Shown here piece after piece: positions 5,989-12,527 of a stretch of DNA of 12,773 nt; position 1 is the stretch's first letter, and the number at the start of each line of letters is the position of its first letter. The DNA is from DASVBJ01 sp036375895 (lineage in GTDB: Bacteria; Actinomycetota; Actinomycetes; JACCUZ01), in NCBI GenBank assembly GCA_036375895.1, contig DASVBJ010000190.1:1-12773 (forward strand). Direction: 5' to 3'. Made by a program: the position numbers and the translations under genes. Under the pieces are notes generated by a model. That model saw nothing but the letters and a program-made list of their open reading frames with translations. It searched no databases and was not told the origin of the DNA.

Positions 5989-6462
5989 ATGGACAAGATC
6001 ACCCCGTGCCTCTGGTTCGACACCCAGGGCGAGGAGGCAGCGAACTTCTACGTGTCCGTCTTCAAGAACTCCAGGATCGTCGAGGTCGCCCGTTACGGCG
6101 AGGCCGGGCCCAGACCTGCAGGCACCGTGATGATCGTGACCTTCGAGCTGGACGGGCGGACCTTCACGGCGCTGAACGGCGGCCCGGAGTTCACCTTCAG
6201 CGAGGCCGTGTCGTTCCAGGTGAGCTGCGAGACGCAGGAGGAGGTCGACGAGCTCTGGGACCGGCTGTCCGCGGGCGGGGAGGAGGGGCCCTGCGGCTGG
6301 CTGAAGGACAGGTACGGCGTGTCCTGGCAGGTGGTCCCCGACCCCCTGATCGAGCTGCTGCGCGACCCGGACCCTGGGAGGTCGCAGCGGGCCATGAAGG
6401 CCATGCTGCAGATGAAGAAGATCGACATAGCCGCGGTGCAGCGGGCGGCCGACCAGGCCTGA
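5989..6462 (+). CDS. VOC superfamily protein (PhnB-like / 3-demethylubiquinone methyltransferase-type domain)
   Basis: This 157-residue protein matches the PhnB-like branch of the vicinal oxygen chelate superfamily, typified by the opening ITPCLWFDTQGEEAANFYVSVF (here residues 4-25). Further blocks are VMIVTFELDGRTFTALNGGP (47-66) and SFQVSCETQEEVDELWDRLS (75-94). A typical closing strand GWLKDRYGVSWQVVPD (103-118) follows, and then a C-terminal helical tail ending in a lysine/methionine-rich segment. Members are usually small dimeric proteins of unproven function, sometimes annotated as 3-demethylubiquinone-9 3-methyltransferase or glyoxalase-like; no methyltransferase activity should be assumed. 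The start is secure: AGGAGAGG (5970-5977) lies 11 nt before ATG 5989. It stands alone between the lipoprotein hydrolase and a convergent aminotransferase gene whose stop codon is 6 nt away. I see nothing tying it to either neighbour's pathway. Confidence 0.88.
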   Translation: MDKITPCLWFDTQGEEAANFYVSVFKNSRIVEVARYGEAGPRPAGTVMIVTFELDGRTFTALNGGPEFTFSEAVSFQVSCETQEEVDELWDRLSAGGEEGPCGWLKDRYGVSWQVVPDPLIELLRDPDPGRSQRAMKAMLQMKKIDIAAVQRAADQA

Positions 6463-6474
6463 GGCGGCTCAGCC
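6456..6474. terminator. Hairpin spanning both convergent stop codons, candidate bidirectional terminator
   Basis: CTGAG (6459-6463) and CTCAG (6468-6472) form a perfect 5-bp stem around a GCGG loop. It can be extended by GG (6456-6457) with CC (6473-6474) across one bulged C at 6458. The left arm contains the VOC stop TGA (6460-6462), and the right arm contains the complement of the aminotransferase stop (6469-6471). The structure would form on transcripts from either strand. No T-tract follows on either side, so it would be a non-canonical terminator at best. Confidence 0.45.
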
Positions 6475-7821
6475 GAGCTGGCCGAACGCCTTGTCCAGCA
6501 CGGCCAGCCCCTCGTCGAGGAGGTGGTCGGGGATCACCAGCGGCGGCAGGAAGCGCAGCACGTTGCCGTAGGTGCCGCAGGTGAGGACGACGAGCCCCTC
6601 GGCGTGGCAGGTCCTGGCGACCGCCGCGGTCGCGGCAGCGTCGGGCTCGGTGGTGCCCGGCCGGACGATCTCGACCGCGACCATCGCTCCGCGACCGCGG
6701 ACGTCCCCGATCACGTCGTACCGGCCGGCCAGCTCACTCAGCCGGGGGATCAACGTCTCGCCGATCCGGCGAGCCCGGGCGGCGAGGTCCTGCGACTCCA
6801 TCGTCTCGATCGCGCCGAGGGCAGCGGCGCAGGCGACCGGGTTGCCCCCGTAGGTGCCCCCCAGGCCGCCCACGTGCGGGGCGTCCATGATCTCCGCGCG
6901 TCCGGTGACCGCCGCCAGCGGGAGCCCGCCGGCGATGCCCTTGGCGGTGGTGATCAGGTCCGGCACGACACCCTCGTCGTCGCAGGCGAACCAGTCGCCC
7001 GTGCGGCAGAATCCGGTCTGGATCTCGTCGGCGACGAAGACGGCGCCGGTCTCCCGGCACCACGCCGCCAGCGCGGGGAGGAAGCCACGGGCCGGCACGA
7101 CGAAGCCGCCTTCGCCCTGGATCGGCTCGATCACCACGCAGGCGACGTTGTCCGCGCCGACCTGCTTCTCGACCAGGTCGATGGCTCGGCTCGCGGCCGC
7201 CGCTCCGTCGACGCCGGGCCCGTCGTGGAACGGGTAGGACATCGGCACGCGGTAGACCTCGGGCGCGAACGGCCCGAACGAGTGCTTGTACGGCATGTTC
7301 TTCGCGGTCAGCGCCATCGTGAGGTTGGTGCGGCCGTGGTAGCCGTGCTCGAACACGACCACCGCCTGCCGGCGGGTCGCCGAACGGGCGATCTTCACGG
7401 CGTTCTCCACTGCCTCGGCGCCGGAGTTGAAGAGCGCCGACCGCTTGTCGTGGTCGCCGGGGGTGAGCCGGTTGAGCGCCTCGCACACCGCGACGTACTC
7501 GTCGTACGGCGTGACCATGAAGCACGTGTGCGTGAACCGCCCCACCTGCTCCCGCACCCGCTCGACGACGGCGTCCGCCGCGTTGCCGACGTTGACCACC
7601 GCGATGCCGGCGCCGAAGTCGATGAGCGAGTTCCCGTCGACGTCGACCAGGACGCCGCCGCCCGCGCGCTCGATGAACACGGGGAGCGTCGTGCCCACGC
7701 CGCGGGCCACGGCCGCGCCCCGACGCGCGAACAGCTCCTGCGAGCGTGGACCCGGGACCGGCGTGACGAGGCGGCGTTCCTGGGGGAGGGCGGGCCCGCC
7801 GGTGACGATGGAGTCGGCCAT
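6469..7821 (-). CDS. gabT: 4-aminobutyrate aminotransferase (class III PLP-dependent aminotransferase)
   Basis: The family moves the amino group of 4-aminobutyrate to 2-oxoglutarate, giving succinate semialdehyde and glutamate in the cytoplasm; close relatives act on beta-alanine, 5-aminovalerate or other omega-amines. The 450-residue protein has the expected length and motifs. These are DGNSLIDFGAGIAVVNVGN (62-80), the cofactor phosphate site NSGAEAVENAVKIAR (132-146), GYHGRT (160-165), IEPIQGEGGF (231-240), VADEIQTGF with the pyridine-binding aspartate 265, and TTAKGIAGGLPLAAV with the Schiff-base lysine at 294. GGTYGGNPVACAAAL (321-335) follows, with its phosphate-binding threonine 323. 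The ATG at 7821 is chosen by family length and because a likely -10 box lies 7 nt upstream with no Shine-Dalgarno, consistent with a leaderless mRNA. The open frame continues far upstream only because of high-GC codon bias. It could feed semialdehydes to the mmsA-type dehydrogenase at the left of the window; actual substrate choice is not readable from sequence. Confidence 0.9.
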   Translation of the reverse strand: MADSIVTGGPALPQERRLVTPVPGPRSQELFARRGAAVARGVGTTLPVFIERAGGGVLVDVDGNSLIDFGAGIAVVNVGNAADAVVERVREQVGRFTHTCFMVTPYDEYVAVCEALNRLTPGDHDKRSALFNSGAEAVENAVKIARSATRRQAVVVFEHGYHGRTNLTMALTAKNMPYKHSFGPFAPEVYRVPMSYPFHDGPGVDGAAAASRAIDLVEKQVGADNVACVVIEPIQGEGGFVVPARGFLPALAAWCRETGAVFVADEIQTGFCRTGDWFACDDEGVVPDLITTAKGIAGGLPLAAVTGRAEIMDAPHVGGLGGTYGGNPVACAAALGAIETMESQDLAARARRIGETLIPRLSELAGRYDVIGDVRGRGAMVAVEIVRPGTTEPDAAATAAVARTCHAEGLVVLTCGTYGNVLRFLPPLVIPDHLLDEGLAVLDKAFGQLG

Positions 7822-7828
7822 GCGCGAC

Positions 7829-7838
7829 ACGATATCGT
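7829..7838 (-). promoter_or_regulatory. gabT promoter -10 overlapping a 10-bp palindrome (possible operator)
   Basis: ACGATATCGT is a perfect 10-bp palindrome and strikingly AT-rich for this genome. On the minus strand it contains TATCGT (7834 down to 7829), a TANNNT -10 box, followed by 7 nt and then the gabT ATG. CGAC/GTCG arms flank the core with a 2-nt offset. The layout fits a leaderless promoter whose -10 could be covered by a dimeric repressor. A weak -35-like CTGTCC lies at 7858-7853 with an 18-nt spacer. Sequence is direct; promoter and operator roles are inferred. Confidence 0.45.
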
Positions 7839-7900
7839 CGCGGAATCCGGCGGGACAGGCCCGATGTACGACGAAATCCGTTGACGTGGACCTGGTCGAC

Positions 7901-7922
7901 CCCGACCTCGACCCGACCTCGA
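7901..7922 (+). repeat. Two exact 11-bp direct repeats in the gabT-dxr intergenic region
   Basis: CCCGACCTCGA occurs at 7901-7911 and again, with no gap, at 7912-7922. A degenerate relative, GACCTGGTCGA, lies at 7889-7899. An 11-bp period is about one DNA helical turn, so the copies face the same side of the helix, as in many regulator-binding arrays. Chance duplication in GC-rich DNA is possible. Confidence 0.45.
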
Positions 7923-8031
7923 CAGGGCGCCCCGTCCCACCGGCAGCGATCATGCACGATCCGTCGCGCCGGCGCCGCCGCAGCAGGCGCCTGGCCATGC
8001 GTGGTCGACCGAGCAGCGTGGCGGGGGATGG

Positions 8032-8037
8032 GAGACT
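8032..8037 (+). promoter_or_regulatory. Possible -10 box of a leaderless dxr transcript
   Basis: GAGACT fits xAxxxT and lies exactly 6 nt before the GTG start at 8044. The bases between are GTCGGG, with no real Shine-Dalgarno complement at a useful distance. No convincing -35 is seen, so the call rests on pattern and spacing shared with two other genes in the window. Confidence 0.35.
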
Positions 8038-8043
8038 GTCGGG

Positions 8044-9276
8044 GTGACTTCTCCGCGCAATGTCGTGATCCTGGGGTCGACCGGGTCCGTCGGCACCCAG
8101 GCGATCGACGTGGTGCGCCGCAACCCCGACCGGTTCCGGGTCGTCGGCCTGGCCGCCGGCGGGGGCAACGTCGACCTGCTCGCCCGCCAGGCGCTCGACC
8201 TCGGGGTCGAGGTCGTGGCGGTGGCCCGGGCCAGCGCCGCGCAGGACCTGCAGCTGGCGTTCTACGCCGCGGCCAAGGCCGGCGGCTACAGCGCGGGCGG
8301 GCACCCGGTGCCGAAGATCCTGGCCGGGCCCGACGCCGCGGCGGAGCTGGCCGGCTCCACGGCGCTGGCCTGCGACGTCGTGCTCAACGGCATGACCGGG
8401 TCGATCGGCCTCGCGCCCACGCTGGCGGCGCTCGAGGCCGGCCACACGCTGGCCCTGGCCAACAAGGAGTCGCTGATCGCGGGGGGCCCGCTCGTCAAGG
8501 CCGCCGTGCGGCGGCCGGACCAGATCGTCCCGGTCGACTCCGAGCACTCCGCGCTCGCCCAGTGCCTGCGCGGCGGGTCGCCAGGGGAGGTACGCCGGCT
8601 CGTGCTGACCGCGAGCGGCGGCCCCTTCCGGGGTCGGGCGCGTGCCCAGCTCACCGACGTACGGCCCGAGGACGCCCTGGCCCACCCGACCTGGTCGATG
8701 GGTCCGGTCATCACCGTCAACTCCGCGACGCTGGTCAACAAGGGCCTCGAGCTGATCGAGGCCCATCTGCTCTTCGACGTGCCCTACGACCGCATCGACG
8801 TGGTCGTGCACCCGCAGTCCGTCGTGCACTCGATGGTGGAGTTCACCGACGGCTCGACGCTGGCGCAGGCCAGCCCCCCGGACATGCGGCTGCCGATCGC
8901 GCTCGCCATGGGCTGGCCGGACCGGGTGCCCGGGGCCGCGGCGGCCTGCGACTGGACGCAGGCCAGCACGTGGGAGTTCCTGCCCCTGGACGACGAGGCG
9001 TTCCCGGCCGTGCGGCTGGCCCGCGAGGCCGGCACCGCCGGCGGGGCCTACCCGGCGGTGCTCAACGCCGCGAACGAGGAGTGCGTGGAGGCCTTCCTGG
9101 CCGGCCGGCTGCCCTTCCTCGGCATCCTCGACATCGTGGGCCGGGTGCTCGACGACTTCGCCGGCCAGCCCACGGCGGGGCTCGGGAACCACCTCGCGCT
9201 CGACGATGTTCTCTCCGCAGAGACCTGGGCGCGCAGCCGTGCCCGCGACCTCACCTCCTTGGGGGATCCTGCATGA
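8044..9276 (+). CDS. dxr: 1-deoxy-D-xylulose 5-phosphate reductoisomerase
   Basis: Dxr rearranges and reduces 1-deoxy-D-xylulose 5-phosphate to 2-C-methyl-D-erythritol 4-phosphate with NADPH and a divalent metal. This is the first committed step of the MEP isoprenoid pathway and the target of fosmidomycin. The 410-residue protein has the NADPH motif GSTGSVG (11-17), LNGMTGSIG (114-122), LANKESL (138-144) and the metal-binding DSEH (165-168; D165, E167). The substrate loop region is SGGPFRG (191-197) and HPTWSMG (214-220). NSATLVNKGLELIEA (226-240) supplies the third metal ligand, E236, and VHPQSVVHSMVEF (255-267) follows. Length is at the upper end of the usual 390-410. The start is the GTG at 8044, giving a natural short N-terminus before the Rossmann fold. 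Its stop overlaps the next gene's start (ATGA, 9273-9276), so the site-2 protease gene is coupled to it. Confidence 0.96.
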   Translation: MTSPRNVVILGSTGSVGTQAIDVVRRNPDRFRVVGLAAGGGNVDLLARQALDLGVEVVAVARASAAQDLQLAFYAAAKAGGYSAGGHPVPKILAGPDAAAELAGSTALACDVVLNGMTGSIGLAPTLAALEAGHTLALANKESLIAGGPLVKAAVRRPDQIVPVDSEHSALAQCLRGGSPGEVRRLVLTASGGPFRGRARAQLTDVRPEDALAHPTWSMGPVITVNSATLVNKGLELIEAHLLFDVPYDRIDVVVHPQSVVHSMVEFTDGSTLAQASPPDMRLPIALAMGWPDRVPGAAAACDWTQASTWEFLPLDDEAFPAVRLAREAGTAGGAYPAVLNAANEECVEAFLAGRLPFLGILDIVGRVLDDFAGQPTAGLGNHLALDDVLSAETWARSRARDLTSLGDPA

Positions 9277-10475
9277 CCTTCTGGTTCGGCGTGGCGGTCT
9301 TCGCCGTCGGCATCTTCGTGTCCATCTGCCTGCACGAGGCGGGACACATGCTGACCGCGAAGGCGTTCGGCATGAAGGTCACCCAGTACTTCGCCGGTTT
9401 CGGGCCGACGCTGTGGTCGTTCCGCCGCGGGGAGACCGAGTACGGGCTCAAGGGCATACCGGCGGGCGGGTTCGTCAAGATCGTCGGGATGACCGACCTC
9501 GAGGAGGTCGACCCGGCCGACGAGCCGCGCGCCTTCTACCGGCAGCCCGCCTGGCAGCGGTTCGTCGTCCTCGTGGCCGGCTCGCTCACGCACTTCCTCC
9601 TCGCGGTCGTCATCATCTACCTGGCTGTGATCGCCGTCGGCATCCCCGACGACCGGGCCTGGGTCAAGGAGGTCCTGCCCTGCGTCACGACCGACGCCAA
9701 GGCGACCGAGTGCGCGGCGTCCGACCCCGTGTCGCCCGCGTCCAAGGCTGGGATCCAGCCCGGCGACCGGGTCGTCTCGGTCGACGGCCGGCCGACCGAC
9801 ACCTACGGGGACTTCCTGCTCGCCGTCCGCGGCTCGGGGGCCGGCCCGGTGCAGCTCGTCGTCGACCGGGACGGCCGGAGGGTCGCGCTCACCGCCGACC
9901 TCGTCGCGGTGACGAGGCCCAAGCTGGAGGGCACGGGCACCGAGCAGGTGGGCGCCATCGGCATCGCCGGTGACCTGGGCAGGGAGCGCACCTACGGACC
10001 GGGTGTCGGCGTGGGCAAGAGCCTCGACCTGGCGGGTGGGCTGTTCACGGCGACCTACGACGCCATCAAGCAGTTCCCCTCCAAGCTGCCGCCGCTCTGG
10101 GACGCCGTCACCGGCGGCACCCGGTCGCAGGACACACCCATCAGCGTGTACGGCGCGGCCCGCCTCGGCGGCGAGGCGGTGCAGGCCGACCAGACGGTGG
10201 CCGCACTCGGCCTGCTCGCCGGCCTCAACGTGTTCATCGGGGTCTTCAACCTGCTGCCGCTTCTCCCGCTCGACGGCGGCCACGTGGCGGTGCTCCTCTT
10301 CGAGAAGGTGCGCTCGGCCTTCGCTCGCGTCTTCCGTCGGCCGGACCCCGGTCGCGTCGACATCACCAAGCTGCTTCCCATCACCTACGTCGTCGTCGTG
10401 CTGTTCGCCGGGCTGACCGTGCTGACGCTCTTCGCCGACATCGTGAACCCCATCGCCAACCCCTTCACCGAGTGA
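9273..10475 (+). CDS. rip1: Site-2 intramembrane zinc metalloprotease (Rip1/RseP, M50 family)
   Basis: Site-2 proteases cut single-pass membrane proteins inside the bilayer; in mycobacteria Rip1 degrades anti-sigma factors and so releases several extracytoplasmic-function sigma factors. The 400-residue protein has the zinc-binding HEAGH at 21-25 in the first membrane segment (about 4-26). GIPAGGFVKIVGM (61-73) follows, then a second membrane segment at about 97-123. The single PDZ-like domain spans about 150-215, with AGIQPGDRVVSVDG at its start. The third-segment motif NLLPLLPLDGGH lies at 326-337, with zinc-binding D334, and the final membrane helix is at about 369-390. Length matches mycobacterial Rip1 (about 404). 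The external loop before the PDZ domain holds two cysteines (137, 147). ATG 9273 overlaps the dxr stop and has GGGGGA at 9261-9266. Its place between dxr and ispG matches the mycobacterial order. Confidence 0.93.
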   Translation: MTFWFGVAVFAVGIFVSICLHEAGHMLTAKAFGMKVTQYFAGFGPTLWSFRRGETEYGLKGIPAGGFVKIVGMTDLEEVDPADEPRAFYRQPAWQRFVVLVAGSLTHFLLAVVIIYLAVIAVGIPDDRAWVKEVLPCVTTDAKATECAASDPVSPASKAGIQPGDRVVSVDGRPTDTYGDFLLAVRGSGAGPVQLVVDRDGRRVALTADLVAVTRPKLEGTGTEQVGAIGIAGDLGRERTYGPGVGVGKSLDLAGGLFTATYDAIKQFPSKLPPLWDAVTGGTRSQDTPISVYGAARLGGEAVQADQTVAALGLLAGLNVFIGVFNLLPLLPLDGGHVAVLLFEKVRSAFARVFRRPDPGRVDITKLLPITYVVVVLFAGLTVLTLFADIVNPIANPFTE

Positions 10476-10485
10476 GGACCCGTTC

Positions 10486-11640
10486 GTGACCGTCAACCTC
10501 GGGATGCCCGAGACGCCGCCCCGACCGCTCGCCGTACGCCGGAAGTCCCGTCAGATCAACGTCGGTGGCGTGCTCGTCGGGGGCGACGCACCGGTCTCGG
10601 TGCAGTCGATGACGACGACGCCCACCACCGACGTCAACGCCACGCTGCAGCAGATCGCCGAGCTGACCGCCTCCGGATGCCAGATCGTCCGGGTCGCCTG
10701 CCCCAGCCAGGACGACGCCGACGCCCTGCCGACGATCGCCAGGAAGTCGCAGATCCCGGTGATCGCCGACATCCACTTCCAGCCGAAGTACGTGTTCGCG
10801 GCGATCGACGCCGGCTGTGCCGCCGTGCGCGTCAACCCCGGCAACATCAAGCAGTTCGACGACAAGGTCAAGGAGATCGCCGAGGCCGCGTCCGCCGCCG
10901 GCGTCCCGATCCGCATCGGGGTCAACGCCGGGTCGCTCGACAAGCGGCTGATGCAGAAGTACGGCAAGGCGACGCCGGAGGCGCTCGTCGAGTCGGCCCT
11001 CTGGGAGTGCTCGCTGTTCGAGGAGCACGGCTTCCGCGACATCAAGATCTCGGTCAAGCACAACGACCCGGTCGTGATGGTGAACGCCTACCGGCTGCTC
11101 GCCGAGCAGTGCGACTACCCGCTGCACCTCGGCGTCACCGAGGCGGGCCCGGCCTTCCAGGGCACGATCAAGTCGGCGGTCGCCTTCGGCGCGCTGCTCG
11201 CCGAGGGCATCGGCGACACGATCCGGGTCTCGCTGTCGGCGCCTCCCGTCGAGGAGGTCAAGGTCGGCAACCAGATCCTGGAGTCGTTGGGCCTGAAGCA
11301 GCGGGGTCTGGAGATCGTGTCCTGCCCGTCCTGCGGCCGCGCCCAGGTCGACGTCTACACGCTCGCGGACCAGGTGACCGCGGGGCTCGAGGGGCTCACC
11401 GTCCCGCTGCGCGTCGCCGTCATGGGCTGTGTGGTCAACGGGCCGGGGGAGGCCCGCGAGGCCGACCTGGGGGTCGCCTCCGGCAACGGCAAGGGCCAGA
11501 TCTTCGTGAAGGGCGAGGTCATCAAGACCGTGCCCGAGTCGCAGATCGTCGAGACGCTCATCGAGGAGGCGATGCGCATCGCCGAGGAGATGGAGTCGGA
11601 GGGCGTAACCTCGGGCCAACCAGCGGTCGACGTCCGGTAG
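10486..11640 (+). CDS. ispG: 4-hydroxy-3-methylbut-2-enyl diphosphate synthase
   Basis: IspG (GcpE) reductively opens 2-C-methyl-D-erythritol 2,4-cyclodiphosphate to 4-hydroxy-3-methylbut-2-enyl diphosphate, the penultimate step of the MEP pathway. It uses a [4Fe-4S] cluster and electrons from ferredoxin or flavodoxin. The 384-residue protein shows the N-terminal TIM-barrel signature VSVQSMTTTPTTDV (37-50), IADIHFQP (93-100), RVNPGNI (115-121) and LHLGVTEAG (213-221). The C-terminal cluster-binding cysteines are C280 and C283 in SCPSCGR and C315 in VMGCVVNGPGEA, where E322 can be the fourth ligand. This is the short bacterial type, without the plant/chlamydial insert. The GTG at 10486 follows the protease stop by 10 nt, with GAGGA near that stop as ribosome binding site; ATG 10504 is an alternative. 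With dxr two genes upstream it places two MEP steps in one likely operon. Confidence 0.96.
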   Translation: MTVNLGMPETPPRPLAVRRKSRQINVGGVLVGGDAPVSVQSMTTTPTTDVNATLQQIAELTASGCQIVRVACPSQDDADALPTIARKSQIPVIADIHFQPKYVFAAIDAGCAAVRVNPGNIKQFDDKVKEIAEAASAAGVPIRIGVNAGSLDKRLMQKYGKATPEALVESALWECSLFEEHGFRDIKISVKHNDPVVMVNAYRLLAEQCDYPLHLGVTEAGPAFQGTIKSAVAFGALLAEGIGDTIRVSLSAPPVEEVKVGNQILESLGLKQRGLEIVSCPSCGRAQVDVYTLADQVTAGLEGLTVPLRVAVMGCVVNGPGEAREADLGVASGNGKGQIFVKGEVIKTVPESQIVETLIEEAMRIAEEMESEGVTSGQPAVDVR

Positions 11641-11661
11641 GAACGCTGAGGGGAGGGGTCG

Positions 11662-12507
11662 GTGCTACGCACGAGCTCCTCCCTGCGCGTCCTGGGCCCC
11701 AGGGACCTCGACGCGGTCATCGAGGTGCTCGACCGCGACCCCGTCGCCAACGTCTTCATCGCGTCCCGCGTCCGGGCCGTGGGCCTGGACCCGTGGCGGC
11801 TCGGCGGCGAGATGTGGGGCCATGTGGTCGACGGCCGGCTCGAGGCGCTCTGCCACGCGGGCGCCAACCTCGTCCCGGCCGGTGCCGGCCCCGAGGCCGT
11901 GCGTGCCTTCGCCGGCCGGGCACGGCGCCAGGGCCGCCGCTGCGCGACCATCGTCGGCCCCCGCGACATGGTCGCCCCCATGTGGCAGCTGCTGGAGCCT
12001 GGGTGGGGACCGGCCCGCGACGTCAGGCCCGACCAGCCGCTGCTCGCGACCAGCTCGCCGTCGCCGGTGCGGCCGGACCCCGGCGTACGACGGGTGCGCC
12101 CGGACGAGCTGGATCTCCTGCTGCCGGCGTGCATCGCGATGTTCACCGAGGAGGTCGGCGTCTCCCCGGTGGCCGCCGACGGCGGCACCGCCTACCGCGC
12201 GCGGGTCGCCGAGCTGATCGCCGCCGGCCGGTCGTTCGCGCGCATCGATGACGGCAGGGTGGTCTTCAAGGCCGAGGTCGGGTCGGTGACCCCCCGCGCC
12301 TGCCAGGTGCAGGGCGTGTGGGTCGACCCCGAGCTGCGCGGCCGAGGGCTCTCGGTGGGCGGCATGGCGGCGGTGGTGGACCTCGCCCTGGCCGACGTCG
12401 CGCCGATCGTCAGCCTCTACGTCAACGACTTCAACGAGGCGGCGCGTGCGGCCTACCGCCGGGTCGGCTTCGAGCAGTGCGGGACGTTCATGTCCGTGCT
12501 GTTCTGA
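11662..12507 (+). CDS. GNAT acetyltransferase with N-terminal DUF4081-type domain
   Basis: The 281-residue protein has two parts. Residues 1 to about 130 look like the DUF4081 domain found in actinobacterial proteins of this locus, with DPVANVFIASRVRAVGLDPWRLGGEMWG near the start. From about 140 a GNAT N-acetyltransferase domain follows. Its acetyl-CoA pyrophosphate-binding motif lies in VWVDPELRGRGLSVGG (219-234), and the late helix LYVNDFNEAARAAYRRVGF (252-270) is typical of GNATs. The acceptor substrate is unknown; amino groups of small molecules, peptides or proteins are all possible. The GTG at 11662 is supported by the strong purine block AGGGGAGGGG (11649-11658). In mycobacteria the gene after ispG also encodes a GNAT of this type (Rv2867c in M. 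tuberculosis), so the order is conserved. It ends 20 nt before the likely start of the methyltransferase gene. Confidence 0.88.
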   Translation: MLRTSSSLRVLGPRDLDAVIEVLDRDPVANVFIASRVRAVGLDPWRLGGEMWGHVVDGRLEALCHAGANLVPAGAGPEAVRAFAGRARRQGRRCATIVGPRDMVAPMWQLLEPGWGPARDVRPDQPLLATSSPSPVRPDPGVRRVRPDELDLLLPACIAMFTEEVGVSPVAADGGTAYRARVAELIAAGRSFARIDDGRVVFKAEVGSVTPRACQVQGVWVDPELRGRGLSVGGMAAVVDLALADVAPIVSLYVNDFNEAARAAYRRVGFEQCGTFMSVLF

Positions 12508-12527
12508 AGCCGACGGTGCTTCCCGGC

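Larger units (their letters stand above)
7822..8043. promoter_or_regulatory. Divergent intergenic region between gabT and dxr
   Basis: This 222-bp region, the longest gap in the window, should hold both divergent promoters. Besides the gabT -10 palindrome it contains TTGACG at 7881-7886, which resembles a -35 box but has no matched -10 at the right distance. It also has an 11-bp direct repeat (7901-7922) and two copies of TGGTCGACC, at 7893-7901 and 8002-8010, each containing the 8-bp palindrome GGTCGACC. The dxr end carries a candidate -10 at 8032-8037. No small gene or RNA is evident. Confidence 0.5.

Noticed and set aside
7822..9192. Minus-strand open frame running continuously upstream of gabT, antisense to dxr (907 codons in total with gabT)
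   Set aside because: The upstream part is arginine/glycine/valine-rich shadow of dxr with no domain; the class III aminotransferase family starts near 7821, where a promoter-like box is present.
7881..9272. Plus-strand open frame that would add over 460 residues to the N-terminus of the site-2 protease
   Set aside because: It overlaps dxr in another frame and encodes low-complexity arginine/alanine-rich sequence; the protease has a standard N-terminus at ATG 9273 overlapping the dxr stop.
9048..11619. Two long minus-strand open frames opposite the protease and ispG genes
   Set aside because: Histidine/arginine/aspartate-rich shadows caused by third-position GC bias; no motif, and ispG and the protease are unambiguous on the plus strand.
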